From: Malaya genurostris
Lineage: Eukaryota; Arthropoda; Insecta; Diptera; Culicidae
Direction of reading: 5' to 3'
Length of the DNA stretch: 64,000 bases
Assembly: GCF_030247185.1 (NCBI RefSeq)
Contig: NC_080571.1
Coordinates: forward strand, 146,057,964-146,121,963
Positions 55,061 to 64,000 of the stretch are shown piece by piece (position 1 is the first letter of the stretch; each line of letters begins with the position of its first letter). A program made the translations under genes and the position numbers. Below the pieces are notes generated by a model. It made no database searches, had not been told where the DNA came from, and saw nothing but the letters and a program-made list of their open reading frames with translations.

Positions 55061-55925
55061 TTGAAAATAGTTTTTCCATTAGTTTCTTTAAATTGACTAG
55101 TAAATTGATCTACGCGGAACCACCCGCGATCCCATTTCAACCAGAATATTATTTGATTTTCTGAATTCGACTGGTTAAAATTTGGTACAACTAATCGATT
55201 GTTGTTTTAACTAAACTGTCATTTTTGTTTTTCGATTAGCAGAAACGATGGTTGAAACAACTAATTCAACTGTTTGAGAAAAAAAGCTGTCAATTAGTGA
55301 GGACACATACCTTTCAATTTCAACAAATATTTTAGTTGAAATAACTGGTGTTGTTATTGAAACAAAATTCTGTTAGTTGAAAAATAAATCGGTTTTATTT
55401 GTTTGTTTGTTTTGAGATCAGTAAATTTCTAAATTCTAAAAAAATACTTCTGATTCGATCGGAAATGATTGATGTAGAAAAACGTTTTTAATCAGCAAAA
55501 GTGCCCGGAGGGGCGGATAAATTAGCGAAATTATTAAATTTACCTAAAATGATGCCTTCAAACGGTTGAACTAAAGTTATGCACTGATAATTTTAGTCAA
55601 TTTATATGAGCATGAGGTGCATCAACGGCTGAGAATTGGAATTTTGCGACGGCAATTCAAACGCGCCATTCAATCGCAGCGCGTTCTATGTGTTTGAAAC
55701 CCTTCGCTCCTGTTACTTTTATAAATTAAATTCATGTTATTGCTAATGCATGAACATCATCATCGGTATCAAACAGCTGGAAGTAAAACAGTCTGCTGAA
55801 AGTAAATAATGATCGAATTTGAAGCATAAAATTTTTGCGCATACCTGAAAGATTACGAGATGATCATTCATTAACATTTTCTAATTTGTCACCAAATCTT
55901 TTTCATCTCAAACGAGGTTAACTTT

Positions 55926-55933
55926 ATCACAAC
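55926..55933. repeat. 8-bp target-site duplication, left
   Basis: ATCACAAC, repeated at 57178-57185. Confidence 0.9.
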
Positions 55934-57177
55934 CAAAGATAAACTCAAGATGGAATAGTCTACGATTTCTCAAGTACCATTCAAATAGGACCCCTCGATG
56001 ATTTCGGTTCACCGTCAGTTGTACTTCAATTATTATTTAAAACAAAACAACAAGCGTCGTAACCACAGACTAACAGACATGACAGTATGAGTAATTTCTT
56101 ATAAAAATATTTTTTCGTGATGCACTAGTTCCACCTATATTGTACTGCGCGAACTATTTACTATCTGTACACCCCTTGTGTTATGTAAAAGTTTTTTTTT
56201 ACTAGTTGGTTTCCCCTCGTTTGTCAACACCGATCAGCTGCTTGCAGGGTTGCCTGATTTCATCAAAATATTTGAAAATAAATCGTCACAATAAATTATT
56301 TGATTATGTTGATAATATATTTAACATTTTCGCGATGTTAGAAGGTAACCATTTATTTGACTAAACGTTGTTCATCTAGACTATTTTTTATTGTGTTGGT
56401 AGTTTTCACCCGAAATTAAGTGGCGGCAGACCAGAAGCAAGTAAATATTGTAACAAAGCGAGTTCGATTTGGTATTGCGTTGGAGGATGAGAAGTAGGCA
56501 AAATTATGTATATAGTTTTGGCAATATGTATTAAATCTGTATCCTGCATGAAATTCACATGGACGTGTACAAATCAAAACATTACAGGTAATTCTGTATG
56601 AATGGCAACTCTGTTGGTAAATGAAAAAAATAAACACTGTCTAGATGACAGACAGGATGTTTTTGATAGGGTTACGTGGCGCCATCATGACACATGTGAG
56701 TACTGTCCCAAATAAAGGAATATTCAAAATGACCGTTAAAATGATTGAAGAATTAAATTTGAGTGTCCTGTCTGTTAGTCTGTGTCGTAACTTTGACAGT
56801 GTTTGTTTATATAGAATTAACCTTAAGTTGCAATACGATAAAAATTGCAGTTTTCCGCTGCATATCGAGTGGATGTTGCAACAGGAAAACAAAAATCAAT
56901 TAGAATTATTGCTAAGAATCTATTCAATTTTCAATATTCTTATCTTAAGAAGCATTAAAGCGAATGGATGTTGCAACATATTTTGTGCGGTATGTTTACT
57001 TCCTTCCAAACTTGTATTGTTGCTATGGAATGTTACCGTCATTTTCAAATGTTTATCGACGCTTTTTAACGAAGGGTCAACAAAATTACACCATTACTAA
57101 GTTCACTGGTTCACGATTACTGGTTCGATAATTTTCGATGAATCGTATGGGACATTGTAATCTTGAGTTTATCTTTG
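55934..57177. mobile_element. hAT-like non-autonomous element
   Basis: 1244 bp with 18-bp exact inverted ends CAAAGATAAACTCAAGAT and an 8-bp duplication. An 8-bp duplication and a terminus fitting YARNG (CAAAG) are the hallmarks of hAT elements. Copy 1 of the host repeat has the empty site (GTTGTGATAAAGTTAAC at 24624). A 151-codon frame at 56645-57100 has no hAT transposase motif, so the element is called non-autonomous. An internal inverted pair (ACAGACTAACAGACA near 56070; inverted near 56770) suggests a rearranged interior. Confidence 0.85.
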
Positions 57178-57185
57178 ATCACAAC
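57178..57185. repeat. 8-bp target-site duplication, right
   Basis: ATCACAAC. Confidence 0.9.
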
Positions 57186-57230
57186 ACCGCTGTTAGATAA
57201 ACACTTGTTATCACAAAATTCTCAAATCGA

Positions 57231-57455
57231 ATGAACACAATTTCACCAAACGCTTTAACCATCGATGTTGTTTTCATTTACATTTTGAAGCGACGCGAAC
57301 AGATTTCAACTAAAAAAGTTGTTGATTTTGCATTGCGATTATTGTTTTGCTTTCAACTGTCTCCGGCATTTGACAGCATTCAGAACAACATATTTTTCAA
57401 CTACTTGAATATATGCAAATCGAAAACCATTTTGGTTAAATCAAAAAGAAATTAG
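57231..57455 (+). CDS. Small conserved ORF in the unknown repeat, copy 2
   Basis: 74 codons, MNTISPNALTIDVVFIYILK... ending VKSKRN; the same peptide as 24355-24579 with few changes. Function not recognised. The hAT-like insertion lies just outside it, so the frame is uninterrupted. Confidence 0.3.
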   Translation: MNTISPNALTIDVVFIYILKRREQISTKKVVDFALRLLFCFQLSPAFDSIQNNIFFNYLNICKSKTILVKSKRN

Positions 57456-57524
57456 TTAAATCAACTATCGCAAAAATCAAAAACTGCGATATCGCAATTT
57501 AATGATCGAAGGGTTCTCCGTGTA

Positions 57525-58184
57525 GTTTACAGATCATGATAGTATGTAACCAAATAAAGGATTGATAGTTCCATAAATCATTTGCTGAATTTCATCCAAG
57601 TCTTGTTTCAGGACATTTTATTTCTAAAATTCGAACCGTCATAGAGAATCGCGAAACATTTTGTAGCTTATATTAGTTTATGGTTGAATGAACCGAATGC
57701 CACTATGCCGATATTCAGTTTTCGGTTTCAGAAGTACCGGCAATAGCAAACAAACGTGATGAAATGGAGCTCACGGAGAGATAATTAGATGAAACAGAGC
57801 GACTAGATGCAATACGTTGAAAAAATCTAATGCCTCCCCATATGGAAAATAAAAAAAAATCTGAGCACTTGATAGCAAATTAAAAAAAAAATCCATAAGT
57901 AAGTTTATTTCTTAAGGCAGTTCACATAAGTATTTCTTCGTCGTTGAATCACTTTTATATATAATTCTTATCCTAATATAATACTAATATAGTCACAAAG
58001 ATTTGAGTTTAATAAAACATATTCCTCTTATTTTTTAAATATATATTATAAAATTAGCTGAAATTTTTATACATTTTGTTGTTGATTTCGTAACCTATTT
58101 TAAGTATGTTTTTATCAGAACATCATTTTCATTAAAATTTTGCTATTGGATGAACTAATGGACGCAGTAGCAGTCAGAACTAAC
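57525..58184. other. AT-rich DNA, nothing recognised
   Basis: No frame or shared repeat found. Confidence 0.45.
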
Positions 58185-59415
58185 TCTCAACAGGTCACGA
58201 CAAGCAAGAATGTCTCGAACTGGGACATTGGATAGTATACCTTGGGTACGAAAAGAATTTAATAGTTGAGATCTGACATCAAGATACTCCACGCATGTCC
58301 AAATGACGTGATCAATATCACGAGAACCTTCGCCACAAGCACAATGATTAATCTAGGAAAGTCCAATCCTAAAAAGATGTGCATATAACGTGTAGCGATT
58401 GGATATGAGACTTGACATCACACGAATGAAATCCCTACTCACATCCAGTCCCCTGAACCATGCCTTTGTCGATATTTTAAGAATAATTGAATGCATCCAC
58501 CGACCCAGATCACCTCTATCCCAAGAAGAATTCGTTAAAAGCGGCTCTTTTCTTGCATGGAATGAAGCAATGAGCTGGAACGCATCCTATAGTGATTTGT
58601 TAATTATTATTCAATATGTCGCTCAGGCACTGTTTTATTTTGCCCAAGAGAAACGGCTCATTCTTGCCAGTTATGCTTGAGTGAATGGCTTCAACTCCAC
58701 TCAGACTATCTGTGAAGAGGAAATAATGGTTGGGAGATAATGTGACGATTACACTCAAGCTATAATAACCACTGCTGCTAACTCTGTTATATAAACAGAT
58801 GCAGGTTCTTGACTTCATTTTCTCAGAGTCAATATACCTGAACTTACTTGTAAATATTTTTGGGATTTCCATCGAGCGTAGGTGATCCGGAATTCCACGC
58901 ACTTCGCGCTGCATGGATGTGTCGAAAAATAAAGTTGAGTCAGGGACATTTAGGAGGCTGACACGGATAGGAATATATCTTGAAGGGTTGATTTCCTGTG
59001 ACATATGGTTAAAATATACTGTCATGAATCTTGTTTGAGATTGAAGCTCAACTAGCCTTTTGAAGTTACTAATAACCAGGGGATTCAGTACCTCACATCT
59101 TATCAGGAGGCGTGATGAAAGCTCCCAACTCTCGCCAGAACTTCAAGACTCATTGTATGTGTCGAATGCATGCAGCCTAAGGCAATTCGCAAACAACGGT
59201 GCTGAATTCGCTCAAGTTTGATAATATGAGAGTTTGCAGTGAAACGAAAGCAAACGCATCCATATTCCATCACATTCCAAACTACACTCCGAGGTATTTG
59301 AAAGATATAACTTGCGCGATAATTTTTCCCGTCATATGAAGCTGTACGGGATCATGCTTTCTTGAAAAGGTGACCAGCTTTGTTTTCTCCGCAGAGAATT
59401 CAATACCCAGATACA
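58185..59415 (-). pseudogene. I-clade ORF2 remnant: RT end, RNase H, C-terminus
   Basis: The minus strand from 59410 gives LGIEFSAEKTKLVTFSRKHD (RT thumb) and FKYLGV. It then jumps to VMEYGCVCFRFTANSHIIKL near 59240 and CLRIALGCMHSTHTMSLEVL near 59150. The frame at 58600-59025 has MTVYFNHMSQEINPSRYIP and PNHYFLFTDSLSGVEAI, the RNase H region lacking its first TDGS block, and 58200-58480 holds the C-terminus. Same family as 15851-17304, older and more damaged. Confidence 0.8.
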
Positions 59416-60439
59416 GGGCCGCCGAGAGAAAAAACCGGGTCCGAAGGGATTTCAATACGGGCCCTCTTCGAAAATACCTCTATCTTGAAGGATTGTAGGA
59501 ACCAAAATAAACAAAAAGTTCCAAGGTATGGTCCATTGTGAGCAACAATTTTTAAATCTTCGAATTTACGAAACAAAAATTTTTAATTTACGAAACAAAA
59601 ATTTTTAAATCTTCGAATTTACGGGCTCCCTAAAAAGTTCGTTTCTATTCTTTCATACTTCACTTCAATTTACTCTTCTGTCATTACACTTATAAAATTT
59701 CTTGTCATCAGCACTATCAGTACTGCAATTTTATGAGGTATTCAAAACTATGCGGACTCAGCAGAAAAATATTTTTTACAGCAAGGTTCTCAATTCGGCT
59801 TATCGTTTTTTACCTTGCGGAGAACATCAATCCGGTAATGTTTCTTCTACAAGAGATTTATTACAAATTTTGTTACAATGCAAGATGAATCGTATAAATT
59901 ATGACTGAAATGTAAATCGAACTCAAGCCAAACAAAGTCTTGATTTTACGTTCCTTTTGTGAATCTTTACCAACCATTGACAATTTCAACAGATTTCCAA
60001 GGTGATTTTTAGCGTACAAATTTATATCATGGCTGGTGCTACAATCTTATTGACGCAATAAAAGCTTTTTATCGGGATTCAACAACTGATTGGGGAGAAT
60101 ATCTGCCGGTCTCATAAGAAACCTGTATATGTTCAGATAACTATAAAATACTTCGCCCCTCTTAGAGCAGTATTTTCAGTTTCTATCAAAATTCAAACAC
60201 AGCACACATGGCAATAACAACATCATGACAGTTTGATAGATTCGAATTGAACTTACACATTGGCCAATAAAATGATACTTTATTTTCTCATGACATATAT
60301 TGTATCCAACATAATTTGTTTACGAAAAAGTAATGATGAAAATCATTACTGATTTCTGGTGCTACTGAAACACGAATAGAAATTATTTTACAAAGTAGTA
60401 ATACTTACTTACATTTTCTACTCATCTATATTCAACGTT
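59416..60439. other. AT-rich DNA with a short internal duplication
   Basis: AAATCTTCGAATTTACG and ACGAAACAAAAATTTTTAA recur at 59540-59625. No gene recognised. Confidence 0.45.
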
Positions 60440-60771
60440 TACGCAGAGATAACGGACAACGAAAACAAAAGAAATGTTGTTAGCGTCTACCACATGTGGC
60501 ATTTTGCACACCCCAATGCATGCGTTGACATTGTGTGCGTGCGAAAGAATAAGGAAAAACTCATTTATTTTTATAACTCGCACGAAATCTTTCGATAAAA
60601 ACGTTTATCAGGCACAAATTATATACGAATCGATAGAAAAAATAATTACCTAGAATCGTATGTTCTTGGAATTTCCGTTTGCTTCCCCGTTTTCTCACAA
60701 TTTTGGGTAAAGTGCATAAAACCCCGGGATAGGCAGCGAACTCCCGTGACCACGGCGAAGCGCTACCTTAA
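60440..60771. repeat. Inverted repeat partner, right
   Basis: The 25-base TGACCACGGCGAAGCGCTAC...TTAA at 60747-60771 is the inverted match of 53481-53505, with diverged similarity back to about 60480. Confidence 0.7.

Positions 60772-64000
<3,229 letters not shown>

Larger units (their letters stand above)
55118..57524. repeat. Unknown dispersed repeat, copy 2 (inverted), with nested hAT-like element
   Basis: Inverted relative to 24285-25765. Without the nested element (1244 bp plus one 8-bp duplication) it is about 1155 bp; it lacks some 300 bases present in copy 1 (copy 1 coordinates about 25140-25440). The ends are CTACGCGGAACCACCCG and, from the other side, CTACACGGAGAACCC, a short imperfect inverted pair. 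Confidence 0.8.

Noticed and set aside
56645..57100. 151-codon frame in the hAT-like element as a transposase
   Set aside because: No hAT dimerisation or catalytic motifs seen, and the size is far below a transposase.

Overview
The window looks like repeat-rich, AT-rich euchromatic or pericentric DNA of an insect, most likely a culicine mosquito (Aedes-like). The reasoning is from content: an I-clade non-LTR element, a LOA-clade (Lian-like) element with RNase H, CR1-like elements, Ty3/gypsy elements, a mariner, and a Tc1-family transposase with DD37E spacing. DD37E (ITmD37E) is a family described from mosquitoes. Bacterial gene organisation is absent, and nearly all recognisable protein sequence is mobile-element derived and broken by stops and frameshifts. 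No complete host gene is visible. The only host-gene candidate is one exon at 51124-51296 (minus) resembling the NRF-6 (nose resistant to fluoxetine) family.

Layout. 1-3520: CR1-like non-LTR element, minus strand, running off the left edge, with two 92-bp tandem units at its 5' side. 4160-6100: composite repeats with two long-hairpin units and a 3 x 168 bp array. 7052-17735: near full-length I-clade element between 14-bp target-site duplications (TSDs), itself carrying a 4.57-kb LOA/Lian-like element (9484-14056) bounded by an unusually long 164-bp direct repeat, and with most of its RT replaced by unrelated AT-rich DNA. 18430-27800: decayed Ty3/gypsy gag-pol on the plus strand, interrupted by a clean DD37E Tc1 element (20982-22281), an unknown repeat (24285-25765) and a 5'-truncated I element with a 14-bp TSD (26146-27619). 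28376-29705: tandem/dispersed repeats related, in opposite orientation, to the 5.0-5.5 kb array. 29730-40370: pieces of another non-LTR element split by microsatellite DNA, a DD37E-like fragment and a 7.98-kb minus-strand Ty3/gypsy element with matching 754-bp LTRs. 40715-43827: mariner with good terminal inverted repeats, internally deleted and split by a 2.2-kb insert holding a 122/122/115-bp higher-order satellite. 44890-49900: internally deleted minus-strand RNase H-bearing non-LTR element. 50000-53480: mostly unrecognised DNA with the host-like exon. 55118-57524: second copy of the unknown repeat, carrying a 1244-bp hAT-like non-autonomous element with an 8-bp TSD. 58185-59415: another I-clade fragment. 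61511-64000: a second CR1-like element, minus strand, with a mutated FADD box.

How the parts relate. The order of nesting can be read from interrupted reading frames and duplications. Ty3/gypsy was hit independently by the Tc1 element, the unknown repeat and the truncated I element. The I element was hit by LOA. The unknown repeat was hit by a hAT-like element. The mariner was hit by a satellite-bearing insert. I see no gene system acting together beyond these mobile elements. The most unusual points are the 164-bp duplication around the LOA insertion, the higher-order satellite preceded by a TATA-like sequence inside a mariner, and the unknown repeat family with a 74-codon ORF kept in both copies.
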